From NCBI RefSeq assembly GCF_000276665.1, contig NW_004955447.1, positions 10,884,524-10,948,523 of the forward strand: a stretch of 64,000 bases of DNA. The letters run 5' to 3'. Positions 12,252 to 24,071 of the stretch are shown piece by piece (position 1 is the stretch's first letter; the number at the start of each line of letters is the position of its first letter). Position numbers and translations under genes: made by a program. The notes beneath the pieces were generated by a model. It was not told the origin of the DNA, searched no databases, and saw nothing but the letters and a program-made list of their open reading frames with translations. The DNA is from Chinchilla lanigera. Lineage: Eukaryota; Chordata; Mammalia; Rodentia; Chinchillidae.

Positions 12252-13214
12252 AAAGTTGATTTGAGTATTGCTTATTAAGCCACAAAAACAGGAAACGGAG
12301 CAAGAGGAGCTCTCTGGGAATGAATATTCAGAAAAATGACTATGCAGAGTGAATCTTGGGTGTAGTCTTGAAGGTGAGAATTATATATATATATAAAGAA
12401 GTGAATGGGATGAGGCTTCCCATTTCACTAATGTTACCTGCAAAGGTTCTGGGGAGTGAAAGGTCACAAGTGCAAATGATAGGGCTAGAAATGGGAAAGT
12501 ATGGGCAGAAGCAAGAAGTACGAGTTTTTCTAAAGAATTAATGGGAGAAGTTTTCAGGAATTTAGGCAGAGGAATTACATAAACTGATATAAAATTCAGG
12601 AAAAGGAAGGAAACCATGTCATCAGTGTATGTTTTATAACAGGCTTTACATCAATCATTAGCTTTAGCATCGAGACCAAATGGCAGTGGTTTTCTCAAGA
12701 CTCTGATGAATTGTCTGAGAGGCTGAGCTCTACTCTCTGGAGATTCAGAAGTTTTCTTGAAGAAATACACTGTGTAGTATTTTCTGTGGTCTGCACATTT
12801 GGGTTCTCTCAGAATTCATAGCTTGGGATTCTAACCATCAAGGTGATGGTAGTAGGAAGGGGACCCTTTAAGACAGATCAGAATGGGAAGGCAAAATCCT
12901 GAATGGAATTAGCACTTTTATGCAAGCAGCCAGAGAGAAAGCTCTCATTTGCTATGTGGGATCAGAGCTGGAAGCATTGTTTATGAACCCAAAAGAAGGC
13001 CCTCAGCAGACACTGGACTGACCTGCACCTTGGTCTTGGAGTCTTTGGTCTCTAGAATCGTGAGAAATAGATTTTTTGCTACTTATAAGCTAGTCAATCT
13101 ATGATATTTTGTCACAGAAGCTTGAGTATACTAGAACTGATTAACTTTGTGGAAGAAGGTAAGGATAGGTTCTATCTTCCCTTTGGCCCTGATCACAGTG
13201 GCAACTCCTTTAAG

Positions 13215-13314
13215 TCTTTCTTTTCCTCTTTCCATCTTTCTTTTTTCTTTCTTTCTTTCCTTCCTTCCTTCCTTCCTTCTTTCCTTCCTTCCTTCCTTCC
13301 TTCATTTCTTTTTT
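13215..13314. repeat. Polypyrimidine microsatellite (TTTC)n/(TTCC)n
   Basis: Irregular CTTT units give way to about a dozen TTCC units. On the minus strand this is a purine tract. The open frame crossing it is a low-complexity artefact. Confidence 0.95.
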
Positions 13315-13354
13315 GCTTAGATTCCAAATTTTGAAATCAAACACCCCAAATGAA

Positions 13355-13454
13355 GACTTCGATTTATCAAATTTAAATTTTATCTATGATTGTCTACAAA
13401 TTCTATCTATGACTTTGATTTATCAAATTTAAATTTTATCTATGATTTTCTACA
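13355..13454. repeat. 56-bp direct tandem duplication
   Basis: GACTTCGATTTATCAAATTT at 13,355 recurs as GACTTTGATTTATCAAATTT at 13,411. In each copy it is followed by AAATTTTATCTATGATT and a TCTACA. There are two copies, the second slightly shorter, a short distance after the pyrimidine microsatellite. Confidence 0.9.
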
Positions 13455-13599
13455 TAGGTGTCCCATCCTTCTTCCACACAAATAATTTCTTCCACTTCTT
13501 CTCAATACTCATACATCACACTTTTGGTTTAAGTTAACATTCTGTGTTCACTTAACTGTGAATACTGGTCAAGGTGGGCCACACAATTAATTATGATTG

Positions 13600-14170
13600 T
13601 AGTATTATTACAGACAGTCAAGTAAGGTAGACGTATTATATATAGGTAGTCAGACAGGGCTACCCCCTTGAAGGAGCCAGTGCAGAAGACAAGAATACAT
13701 TACAGCTGAGGCAAGAGGCACAATCTGTCAAATGCAGGCCTCAAGATGAAGATGGAATGATGAAGCCTGCATTCCTCCCCCAAGAATAAGCAATAAATTG
13801 AAGATTTTATTCACCTGATACAATAAAGTCCCGGTAGACATCAGTCACCTCAGTGGGTGACCAAGACCCCTGATCCGTCCCTTCCTTTAAAAAGTCCTTG
13901 TTCTTTCCATGCCATGTGACTGCTTTCCCACCGGATCTACTTCCCTAAGTGGCTATACTTGTAATCTTATCTGTTGATCATAGTTGTGATCCATGAGGTA
14001 CCCACCTTGTGATTTTGCTCTAGGAAACTTCCTTTGAGAAGTGGGGTTGCTGGCAACCCACTTTTGGGTCCCTTTCTGTCTCTCAGAAGCTCTCTCTCTC
14101 TCTCTCTCTCTCTCAATAAATTTTTCCTACTCTTAGCTTCTGTCATTTCTTAGAATTCACTGTTCAATTT
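13600..14170 (+). mobile_element. LTR-like block (possible class I ERV solo LTR)
   Basis: The region has an LTR-like order: a promoter-like 'CCTTTAAAAAGTCC' near 13,886, then a C-rich stretch, a CT tract, an AATAAA polyadenylation signal at 14,115, and a short U5-like 'TTCTGTCATTTC...ATTCACTGTTCA'. No clear target duplication could be found, and the ends are estimates. No retroviral coding sequence adjoins it. It could instead be another kind of GC-richer repeat. Confidence 0.4.
14090..14114. repeat. (TC)n microsatellite
   Basis: About twelve TC units, directly followed by AATAAA inside the LTR-like block. Confidence 0.95.
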
Positions 14171-14369
14171 TGGGGAAAGTGAACTCTAAGTATCTGGCAT
14201 CTAAGAAGTTGGGAATTGCATTTTTTCTCCTATATCAGCATTACCTACTTATGCAATGTTCTGTGGCCACCTGTCAGATACTAATTTTTTAGTGGATAGA
14301 AAGTCGGTAGGAGGTCAACAGTACAGTCTCTTGTTTACCTGCCATAAAACATCCACAAATTTCTGGCAA

Positions 14370-15590
14370 GTCTATAATGTCCATATCTATCCGTTGTCCA
14401 CAAGGGGTCATCTGATTTTTTGAAGTTGTTAACCTACAAACATCGACTGCTCTCAATGCTGAAACAAAACCTTGTTTGAGATCCCCTTCAGCCTTAATTT
14501 TGAGAATTTCCTGTTCTGGCCTCTACTGTTGAATTTCCTGGTTGCCAGGTATTATTCTGCCTTTCTTGATATCCTCTCACATTTTAGTTGTAAACACTTC
14601 TAGTAGTTTCTTCAAAAATGGTGCATAGATGTTCTATGAGTTATACACTTTTTTAGATTTTCCTTCAAAATAGTTTGGATTATTCTTCTGTTTATTGCTA
14701 TTAGAGGTGGATATAGGGTATTTATATTGTAAATATTTCTCTTCAGAATATTAGAGTTATTGTTCCACTGTCCTTTATCACTTGTGCTGTTATTCAGATG
14801 TTTTCTGTCATTTGATAACCAGATATTTTATATGACATTTATATTATAAATTATATATGACATTTATATTATATTATATTTTATATGATGTTTATATTTA
14901 CGTGTTTACTGCTGACATTTTTAGGATATTGTGTAAAATCTCTGAATTTACCTAGTCATATCATTGTTTAATATTATATTTCACTTAGAGTGCTTAGATA
15001 GGTCCTTTCAATGTAGAAACTTTTCCTTCACTAGGACAAATGTTTGAGTTTCTGTAGAAGAGTGGTTATCGTGCTTCCCTAACACTCAGGGAAATGTTCC
15101 TTCCCTAAATTTTATTCCTTATTTCTCCTTTTATTCCTGTAAATCATTATATTTAGAAACTAGAGCATTGTATTGTGTTTCTAATTTTATCTTTTTTCTC
15201 TGTTAATATATGTTTTCCTTTAGAGATAGGAGTCTCTATACTTTACATTTGAAACTTTTATTGATTTAAAAATTCTTCCATCATAATTTTAACTTCTAAG
15301 ATTGTTTTATTCTTTTTTGATTATTTATTATTTAACTTTGTTCTTGTTATTTGAAGAAAATGTTTTCTCATCTACTTGGATATGATAATTTATGCATTTG
15401 AAGATTTTTCTTTGTATCTTGTTCTTACTTAAAATTCTTTTTAATTTCTTATTCATTTGTTATTTTCTCTGGATTTATTATAAAAGCTTTTTCAAATACC
15501 TCTGTTAGTACACATACAATTTTAGATTCCTGTCCTAGTGTGTATACCTTATATAATACTTTTTTTTATGAAAATCTGATGGCATAGACA
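14370..15590 (-). mobile_element. Ancient L1/HAL1-like LINE relic, antisense
   Basis: A T-rich run follows the antisense order of old L1/HAL1 ORF1-type repeats: 'TTCAGAATATTAGAGTTATTG' with 'CCACTGTCC' just after it, then 'AGTGCTTAGATAGGTCCTTTC' with a 'GTAGAAACTTTTCCTTC' sequel, then 'CTAATTTTATC' and 'TTCTCTGTTAATATATGTTTTCC'. Divergence is high, no frame is preserved, and an AT-rich patch at 14,820-14,900 interrupts it. The assignment rests on memory of repeat patterns. Confidence 0.45.
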
Positions 15591-15696
15591 TTCCCTTGAC
15601 TGGGTGGCATTACATTGCAGATCTGGTGAACTAGTCACTCACGGAATGACTTTCTGTTACGTAAGCCTCCATCTCTGAGGACTAGGGAGAGATGCT

Positions 15697-15853
15697 TTTT
15701 TTTTTTTTTTTTTTCTGTCTTTTTGAGACAGGGTCTTGCTATGCAGTTCAGGCCCACCTTGAGCTCACTTTGTATCCCAGGCTGGTCTCCAACTCACAAA
15801 GATCCTCCTACCTCAGCCTCCTGAGTACTGCGATTATACCACCATGCCCAGCA
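15697..15853 (-). mobile_element. B1-type SINE (7SL-derived), minus strand
   Basis: A T-run is followed by 'TTTTTGAGACAGGGTCTTGC', 'GGCTGGTCTCCAACTCAC' and 'CCTCCTACCTCAGCCTCCTG', ending at 'CCACCATGCCCAGC'. This is an inverted B1 with its poly(A) on the left. Flanks 'AGAGATGCT' and 'AGAGATTCT' look like a diverged target duplication. Confidence 0.9.
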
Positions 15854-16010
15854 AGAGATTCTTGTCTTAGTCCTAGAGAATCAAACTGCCCTGCTGTGGA
15901 GAGATTGAACCTGAGGCTGGTCTCAAGCAACTGAGAGTGGAAGCCATCCAAATATCAGCAAGAAAAATCCCCATGCGTGTGAGAAATTGAATTTGACCAA
16001 TCATCCAGAG

Positions 16011-17271
16011 CAGGGATGTCCATCCCATGCCCTGCAGGCTGCATGTGGTTCTGGACAGCTAGTTATGCAGCTCTGAAAGATCGTAAACCTTTAAAGGTTA
16101 CTGTGTGGTTTTTAGTGATTGTTTTCATCACTCAGCTGTGCAGTGCTGGAGAGTAGACAACTGGCCGGGGGTGAGAAGCGAGTCACGTGTAGGGGAGGGA
16201 ATAGTGCAGCACTCACCCTGCCTCGTGTGCCGACCACACCTTCCCTGCAAGGGAGACCTGCACCCATCAGGTGTTGCGTGCACTTCTGCAATGTGGAGAG
16301 TTAAACAAGTGCTGACTGAGGACTGTATTTCAACCCACCTTAACACACACGCTGGTGTACATAGCCATTTACCACTATGAACCAGACACTTTCTTACTTA
16401 ATTATTAAACTTAGGCTTGTTGTTTTGTCTTATAAAATACTTCAACAAGTTTTTAGCAACTGAGATTTGGGAAATACAAACACATACCAGATAATTTTTT
16501 TGTTCATGATATGGGTATAATTATGTATGCAACCTTCCTAAAGCTGAAGATTAAATAGTTGTTTATTTATTAAGTTTTGGAATGAACAGAGTTGTACTCA
16601 GACATTCAACTCAAAGAAAATTCTGACCATGTCTCTTTAGTAGACCTTTATAAGGCCTCTCTTCCCAGAGGAAAATAATCCCTCACTTCCCAGTCAAGTC
16701 TTTTCACATGTGGTTGCTGTTTAGTAATATGTACATCTGTGAACAGCTGCTGTTTTCTCGCTCATTTTTTTTACCTTATGCAAACATAAAACAAAATTTT
16801 ATTAGCAAATAATAAGGATATAGAAATAGTTATTACAATGTAATAGTTATTACCCTATTACACTATTGTTACCTTCAAGGTAGTTACTCAGAACATAAGA
16901 CATAAACCCAAAAGATTCTTCCAAAAAAGAAATACCTAACAACAAAGAACTTGCTTTTCAGGGAACTAAGATAAATGAGTAATACGAAACACAGGAAAAA
17001 GAAAATGAGAAACAAATCTGATAAGCACCTTGAGAACTGCAACCACTTCCACTGAAAAACATCGATGTATCAGTTTCACACAAACACGTTTAAATATCCC
17101 TGTAGTTTTGTGTTTATGCTGTTCTCTTTTGTAATATTATAAAAATATGTAAAAGGAAATATTATTACACACATTCATTAATTACATTATATACATATCT
17201 TATATGCTGGTCAAAGAAATTTTTTTTTCACTTAATGCAGCCCTGGCAAGCCAAGATGTTGGACACTCATG
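16011..17271 (-). mobile_element. hAT-family DNA transposon, URR1-like, nonautonomous
   Basis: The left end CAGGGATGTCCATCCC and the right end, read on the minus strand as CATGAGTGTCCAACATC followed by TTGGCTTGCCAGGGCTGC, form the imperfect inverted ends of hAT-Charlie elements. Flanking octamers ATCCAGAG (16,003-16,010) and ATCTGGAA (17,272-17,279) agree at five of eight positions, with only transitions, consistent with an old 8-bp duplication. The inner right part reads, on the minus strand, through 'GTATATAATGTAATTAATGA' and 'TGTGTGTAATAATATTTCC' to 'GTGAAACTGATACATCGATG'. I recognise this as like rodent URR1. No transposase frame is present, so it would have moved only with a helper. An internal GC-rich patch at 16,130-16,370 is unexplained. 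Confidence 0.65.
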
Positions 17272-18297
17272 ATCTGGAAGATCTTGATAGCAGGTTGTTC
17301 CTTAAACTGCAGATGAGGAAACAACCCCATTGACAGGTTAAATTCAATCTTTTAGACACGAAAGAAATAATTCAGTTGAGCTCTGTTTAATCTTTTAACA
17401 GAGAGAACTGTTAATAAATGGAGAGCTAATAAATGGATATTGTGTTAAGATCTTAAGTTTGAGATGTGATAACATTTTACATAGCGATACCTAAAACCTC
17501 TGGTATCACGCTCCGTCTTCTCCTATGTGAAGGAGAAACAGTACGAAACTATTGGAAGCTCGAAGTACATGTGCTGGCTGGGCAGTCATTATGTCCTTTC
17601 TACCACTTTTTAAGAATAGCATGCTTGAGACGATCATCTCATGCTCCTCAAATCTGACGAAAAACAATGTACATGTCCCAGAAGACAGGTTAACTTTAAC
17701 CGGTGTAGAACCAAGGCGATCATACTCCGATATGTCACTGTCAGAAAAGAGAAAGCTTCCAAGTCTTGAAAGCCATGAAGAAAAATGAATTATTCTATCC
17801 ACGGATCCCAATAAAATTACAAATTAACTTCTCCCCTGAAGCTATAGAAGACAACATGTACAGGACAATATATTGAAAGTGCGAAAAACAAAGAACGAAC
17901 AAGCAGAAATAGAACACAACAAAATCGTTAACCAAGAACCTTATATTCAGCAAAAATAACTTTCAAAAATGAAGGTGAAATACTTTCCCAGGTAAGCAAA
18001 AATACGGAATTTGTTACCATCAGTTTCCTTTTCAAAACTATAAAAATTAAATAAACATAAATAAATAAAGAGAAGTTTGCTAGGTTGAAAGCAAATAATA
18101 GTCAAATAACAGTGGAGAATAATTCATATCAACACAGCGGCCAAGTGTTAATAGAAACAGTTATAGTGTTAATTATACGTGATAATATAATTGTATATTT
18201 ATTCGCCTTTTGAAAAGTGATTAAAAAATAATTGCAAAGGAAATGTAATTGTATTGCTTAACTTATATAGAAATGCAATATATTCGACACAGACAGC
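17272..18297. other. Unique AT-rich sequence
   Basis: No named repeat. The 101-codon minus and 78-codon plus open frames around 17.5-17.8 kb overlap each other in opposite directions and show no domain. Confidence 0.35.
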
Positions 18298-18799
18298 ATG
18301 ACGCAGGTGGAGGGCAAATCTTCACAGAAGTCAGAAGTTACGCCATATGTGGTGAGTATCCGCAGGACTGGTGAGGATCTCCGGAGAGGGATCTCCCAGT
18401 TTCGTTTATGGGACACAGCAGGTAAGCTTTACTGGCACCTGTGTGGCAGTATCCCCAGCTGACATTGCGGGAACTGGGAAGATGAGGGTAGAGGGTCCAC
18501 ATTCCATCTGAATTCTTTATTTCCTTTTTTAGGACAATGACTTTCTGTTCCCTTGAACTGTGCCTATGATTCCAAGACTACATTCCTTCTCATTGAATTT
18601 TTGCAAAACTGGAGTCTTCTGTTAAGTTGAGATACAGAAATAGTTCAAATGGGAAAATTCTGCAAAAGCATTTAGGGGAAGTTCCTAAAGATTTAAATCT
18701 TTTAAATGCTTGAAATCAGTCATCTTCCTTTAAATCCTGGCCTACATTAGAATTTAATCTTTTCTGAGACTTCCAGCAGAAATTTGCCATTTTTTCCTT

Positions 18800-18990
18800 T
18801 TCTTTTTTTTTTTTTTTTTTTTTTTTGTTGGTCTTTTTGAGACAGGCTCTTGATATGCAGTTCAGGGTAGCCTTGAACTCACTTCGTAGCCTGCGCTGGT
18901 CTGGAACATGCAAATATCCTCCTGCCTTGATCCTCCTGCCTCAGCCTCCCTGAGTGCTGGGATTACAGTCATGTACTACCACTCCCGGCT
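18800..18990 (-). mobile_element. B1-type SINE, minus strand
   Basis: A long T-run (18,803-18,826) is followed by 'TCTTTTTGAGACAGGCTCTTG', 'AGCCTTGAACTCACTTCG', and 'CCTCAGCCTCCCTGAGTGC' joined to 'TGGGATTACAG'. It carries a duplicated 'CCTCCTGCCT' segment, making it longer than a standard monomer. Confidence 0.9.
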
Positions 18991-19141
18991 TGTGTGCTTG
19001 TTTATCTGAGACACATCTCACTATGTAGTTCAGATTGTCCTGCAACTCACCACATAGCCCTAGCCGGTCTTGAACTCACAGTGATCCTCCTCCTTCAGTC
19101 TCCTGATTGTTAGAATTACAGGCATGAGCCACCACACCCAG
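18991..19141 (-). mobile_element. Second B1-type SINE in tandem, minus strand
   Basis: Directly after the previous copy another B1 is read: 'GAGACACATCTCACTATGTAG', 'GGTCTTGAACTCACAGTG', and 'GAATTACAGGCATGAGCCAC' joined to 'CACACCC'. It is more diverged and has no T-run of its own between the units. It may be an older copy into whose end the first inserted, or half of a dimer. Confidence 0.85.
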
Positions 19142-19656
19142 TTTCTTTTCTGTCCTATCACTCTCCATCTGCTTTTCATCTGCCATGTATTTACTTTATT
19201 TTTATATATTTTCTCTTCCTGCTTGTCTCTTTGAGTGTCAGCATTTAAAAATTATTTCCTTTATGGTAATTTTATTATGAGTTTAGCCAGAGTGAAGATA
19301 AAGGTAGTTATTCAACCTACCATGTTTACTCTTAAAGTAGAACTCTTCAAAAATAAGTCAGTGATGTAAAAATAAGTTTAGTATAAGCAGACTTTAGCTC
19401 AAATACTCATCTCACACTAGTGATGTTGTCATATGTAGGTTGTACATTTTCTCTGTGCCACTTTTTTTCTCTGGGAAAATAACTGCTTAATGACACCTAC
19501 TTCGTAAATCTCACGTGAAAATTTACATACAGAACTTTCCAGCTGTGCTTCTTTGTGACTGTAGTCATCATCAGTGTCATCAACATTGTCATCCAGGGAT
19601 CAAATAATGTAACATGGCCTGAAGTGACTTGGATTACTGTTTAGAGCTATCTATCA

Positions 19657-19851
19657 GCCAGGTGAGGTGGTGCACAGCGGTAATCTCAGCACTCTGAGAC
19701 AGGAGGATTGCAAGTGGGAGCCAGCCTGGATATTTTAGCAAGACTCTGTCTCAAAGTAAAAAAAAAAAGGAAAGGGCTGAGAATACAGCTTAGTGTGATG
19801 CCCCTGCGTTTGACACCATGAAATAGAAAAACAAAAAAAAAAAACCACTTT
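19657..19851 (+). mobile_element. Composite B1-ID SINE
   Basis: The left part is B1-like: 'GCCAGGTGAGGTGGTGCACA', 'AATCTCAGCACTCTGAGACA', 'AGACTCTGTCTCAAAG', then an A-run. It is joined to an ID-like part: 'GGGCTGAGAATACAGCTTAG', 'GCCCCTGCGTTTGACACC', then a second A-run. The ID part keeps recognisable remnants of the tRNA-type A and B boxes. B1-ID dimers are known from several non-muroid rodent families, so this copy helps to place the lineage. Confidence 0.75.
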
Positions 19852-22800
19852 TGCTACCTAATAATTTCAAGCTATTGCTATACTTGTCTTAATCAAAAAG
19901 AATAAGTTTGCTTTGTAGAAAACATGGTACCTAAGTCAGCTGTCCTGACGCTAGGATGCGGTATGACACCCACAATCTCCAGGAGGAGAGGTTTAGCCTA
20001 GCTGCCAGTTTCTTGGGACTCAGCCCATAGTGGGCGAGTAGCAAGGCAGTCACTTCATGGCAGAAGGGTGTGACAGAGCAGAGTGACTTACTTCATGGTC
20101 ACTGGGGAGCAGAACAAGGGAACAGTGACAGAGAGAAAAGAGCATGGAACCAGGTATAAACCCCTGACTCCAAGGCCAGTCCCCCTTAATCTGCTCAGAC
20201 ACATTCAGAAGTATGTTTGACCAATTTCCCAGCCAAAGCCAATCAAGTTGGCACTGCACTCTGCCATACTTGAATTAAAGTATTGGGGTGTCTTAAATCT
20301 GAAACAGATATGAGAAAGCTTAAGTCATTTGTAAAGGTTCAGGCTGGTAAGGTCATAGTTAATAAACTGGCTCTAAGCCAACATAACAAGTAATAGTGGT
20401 ATAAGAAGACTTTAAATCTTTAGCAATGAAATGTATCAGGTGTCTTGACATATATGTGATACGTGAGGATAAATTTAAGATATTTATACAATTATACATT
20501 TATGTATAATCTCTATTCTTCAACAGTTTGCATTTGCAAGATTTGTAATACTTTTTTCGCTTGTATTTTAAATAAAAGTTTCATGACCATCAGCCTTGCT
20601 TGTTTAATATAACTTTCTGAATTCATTGGTAATATTGTCTTTAGCAATGAATAATTCATTTATTAAATAACAAGCAGAGTCTCATCGTTTCAAATTAAAC
20701 ACATGAGTATAAAATGGAAAGCTAAATAGCTCCTTGACATCTTTGTGAGCAGTTACACCAAGAGCAGAATGTGATCAGCAGAAATGATAACAGCCAAAAT
20801 TATAAAGGGGTATTTGAATCTTTAGTAACCAGAAAAAGTAAATATAGACATCTGACTGTCATAAATAATAAAAGCTTGGTATTCAATAATTTAATATGAA
20901 CATCAATGTATTTTAGATTGTGGTTAGTGTTAAATGTGAAGGTTTTTTTGATTTGTACAACATTTATTTCTAGAAAAGTGTGTACTGTGGTCATAATTGT
21001 TGTTTCTGTATAAAAAGGACTTTATTCAGAAAGATAATTTTTGAATGGAAAATTATCGGATTAATTAAATATCTTTCAGAGTGTTTGATGTGACACATTT
21101 CAAGCTACTAGATTTAGAATTGCTGTGGTTTATGCCGATTAATAAGTTACCCTATTTTTTGTCAACATTCCAAAAGAAAGAAGTCTCTGAAACAGTAAAA
21201 CTGCTGAAGCACACATGTTTACCACTGATCCAATAAGATTTTATGGACCCTGTAACTGCAATATTACATATTTTATACTTTCTCCATCTTTGGTGCAATA
21301 TACATGCAGTCTCTTTTTGCATGAAGTTAATTTCACCATCAGCAGAGATTTCTGAACAATATTTTGTTACAGTTTAATGAGCACCGGATGTTTATAAGTA
21401 TCATTATTTCCTCCCAGATAGTGATAAAAATAAGACAATTTAAACCCACCTTGTTTATGTTTTGAAAGTGATACTTTATGTCTAAGCTATCATTAAGTTT
21501 CATTTCCTTATATCTGTCAGATTGATCAACTTATCTCCTCCACTCTGAAACATTTTTCTAGCTGATCTGATAACTTATCGAGCACCATGGACACCAAATG
21601 TAGTCCAGAAGAGGGTTTATTGCCTTAAGAGGAAAAAATGAAGAATTTCTTCAGTTCTTGGTTTTGTGTGATTAAGAGAGGAAGGGGAGTTTTTGTCTTC
21701 TGGTTGCATTGAAATAAAAATATGACACAATTCAAGTATACACAATTATGTATTTGATAGACTTGTATCGGTATAATTGCAAGGCACACACATATACTGA
21801 CTGCACCAGCATAAACCATTCTAATAAGTAGAATTAGTGTTGCAAAGAACAGGATTATGACATAAAAGCTGTTGAATAATGAGTTGAGACTAAAATTCTA
21901 GAATAGAGATTGCCACATCAACTCAGTTAATGGTTTTGTGAGCAGAAATAGTAAATAACATGGAGTGTGAAGCAATGGTCAATGATTACAACAGAAATAG
22001 TTTACAGCCTCTAAAACCACAGAGGTGAAGGGGCACCAAACTGTTTGCATTTATGTATCTTTGGGTTATGAGAATCCATAACATCAAATATTGATCATAA
22101 ATTCCTCAGAACTCTGCCTATAGCTGTGGAGAAAGTCTCAGCATTGCAAAGTACTGACTCTTACTGCATGATGCCACTAACTCTGAAAGATCAAGTATTT
22201 CTCATGAAAAGTGTCTCCACATTTGTGAAGAAAGTGTGAACATGCTTTCAGTCCTATGGTTATCACGTCATTCATAATATTTTGAAGACAGGAAGGCAGT
22301 GCCAAAAATATGAAGTATTGTATAAGTACAGATATTTTTATAAGTATTTCAGAGTCAAGATATAGCATAAGTAAATTATTGGAAATATTCAGAAAAGTGC
22401 AATGACTTCTGTCTAAAAGTGCCCATACTTTTATTTTTATTTCACTTAAAATAACTTTTGAAGGAAAATTCGGACTTCTAACAATGGCTACGTATGCTCT
22501 CAAGATCTTTTAAGTTGAGCCCTCAGCCACTGGCCTTCATTTTTCTTCCACATTTATTTAAAGAATAACCCTCTCACCGTCCACACAATCTTTATGCCTT
22601 ACCAGCATGTTTTAGCTTTCAAAATTCAAATAAAGACGTTCTGTGGTTACTCAGAATAGCTCAGTCATCAAAATTGAAGAATTCTTTAACTTTTTTATTC
22701 CACGGGAACTGCTGACACTGTTTGAAGGTGTTGATTATTCTCTATTGGCTGAAATTGCGGTTCACTTGCTTACTCTAAAACTATCTCTTGGGGTATTTTC

Positions 22801-23794
22801 ATCCCACGCCTACTGACTCCTTGCCCAAGAATCAGTTATTACTTGGGGTCTTCAACCCTTTTCACTTTTTCTCTGATCTACTTCATTGTTGAATCCTTAT
22901 AATTATCACTCAAATGAGGATAAATTCCAATTTTTTCTAGCTGTAAGCTGTACTATGTCTTTGTTGCTACTTAGTATTCTCCTAGATAACTCTAAATGTG
23001 GGGAAAATTTACTGCAACATTAATATGCTTGATTTTCTCCCCTGTAGCATCTGGGTCATACTCTATTTTCAGTATCAGCCATTTTTCTCTCTTTTGATGC
23101 TACAATTCTAAAAATGTAATTGTTGCATAAATTCTGTGACTTCTAAAACTTCTTTACAAGTTAAAGTAGAAATATTTGGTATGAGTGAGTGAGAGAATAT
23201 TGAGTTTATGTAAAGTAGGTTGGAAGTTATTAAAATTATAGAAATATTAAAAATAAAATCATTATAGGTTGGAACTTTATATTTAATTTTGCTTAGTTGT
23301 CATGGATTGATTTTAAATTAATCAGAAAGTTGGATATCTATTCTTACTTTTAGGATGGAGGGGACAGAGAGTTATATGGAGAAATTCTTATTATAGGGAG
23401 AGTCAAAGTTCAATCCAGATTAATATTTCATCCTGTTAATTACACTTCTTTCTTAAGTGTATAGGAGACAGGTTTATATTGTATCATTCAAACCCAGTGA
23501 ATGAATATTTCAAGAATGTGCATGACTTTACTAAAGATTTTGGAAAATACAAAAAATCAGAAACAGTTTTTATGTCAAAGAATTTAGAGTCTTGATGGAA
23601 ACTTATGTGATAGGATATATGTAAAAATATTCTAGATAGAAAGAAACAAGTATCTTAAGAGAGGAAAAGATAAAGTGTTGTGTGGATTTTATGACTCATA
23701 ATAAAGTATATGTGGCCTGATATTTATAGCCAGATGCAGATGGCACTTTTACTTTTGCTAGCTGTCTGTAGTTTTTCCTAGTGGGAAGCTTAGC
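19852..23794. other. Unique AT-rich sequence
   Basis: Nearly 4 kb with no repeat that I can name and no convincing exon. Open frames up to 108 codons (22,177-22,503, minus) have no domain signature and no supporting splice or Kozak context. Confidence 0.45.
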
Positions 23795-24020
23795 CAGGTA
23801 GGGTCTAGGCTCATGGACTACAGAGCCAGGCTGGCCTCATCAAGTCTTTAACTAGTTACTCACTATTTGTGTGTTTTTGGCCAGTCATCTCTGTGCCTCA
23901 GTTTCTTCAACTGTAGATAGGGGACAATAACAACAGTACCTACTTTTCATACTTACTATAAGATAAAATTGGATATATTTAAAAGCACTTAGAACAACAC
24001 TTCACAGAAAGTAAGAGAAA
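23795..24020 (+). mobile_element. MIR SINE, nearly full length
   Basis: The ordered MIR signature is clear: 'CAGAGCCAGGCTGGCC', then the core 'TTTTTGGCCAGTCATCTCTG' with 'TGCCTCAGTTTC' and 'TTCAACTGTAGATAGGGGAC', 'AACAGTACCTACTT', and a tail 'AAAAGCACTTAGAACAACAC'. This is the best-preserved MIR in the window. Confidence 0.85.
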
Positions 24021-24071
24021 CAATATCTGCCTCATATCAAATAGTGTTATTTGATAACTTCTCAATAGTAT

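Larger units (their letters stand above)
11886..12560 (-). mobile_element. Possible ancient LINE relic (L2-like), minus strand
   Basis: 'GGCTGCCATAATAGTCTAGAGG' with 'GAGAAATGATAACA' just after it resembles the antisense of L2-type 3' sequence (a '...GGCTATTGCAATAGTCCAGG' block). Divergence is high and I cannot place the ends. Treat it as a suggestion only. The U2 fragment below lies inside it. Confidence 0.3.
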
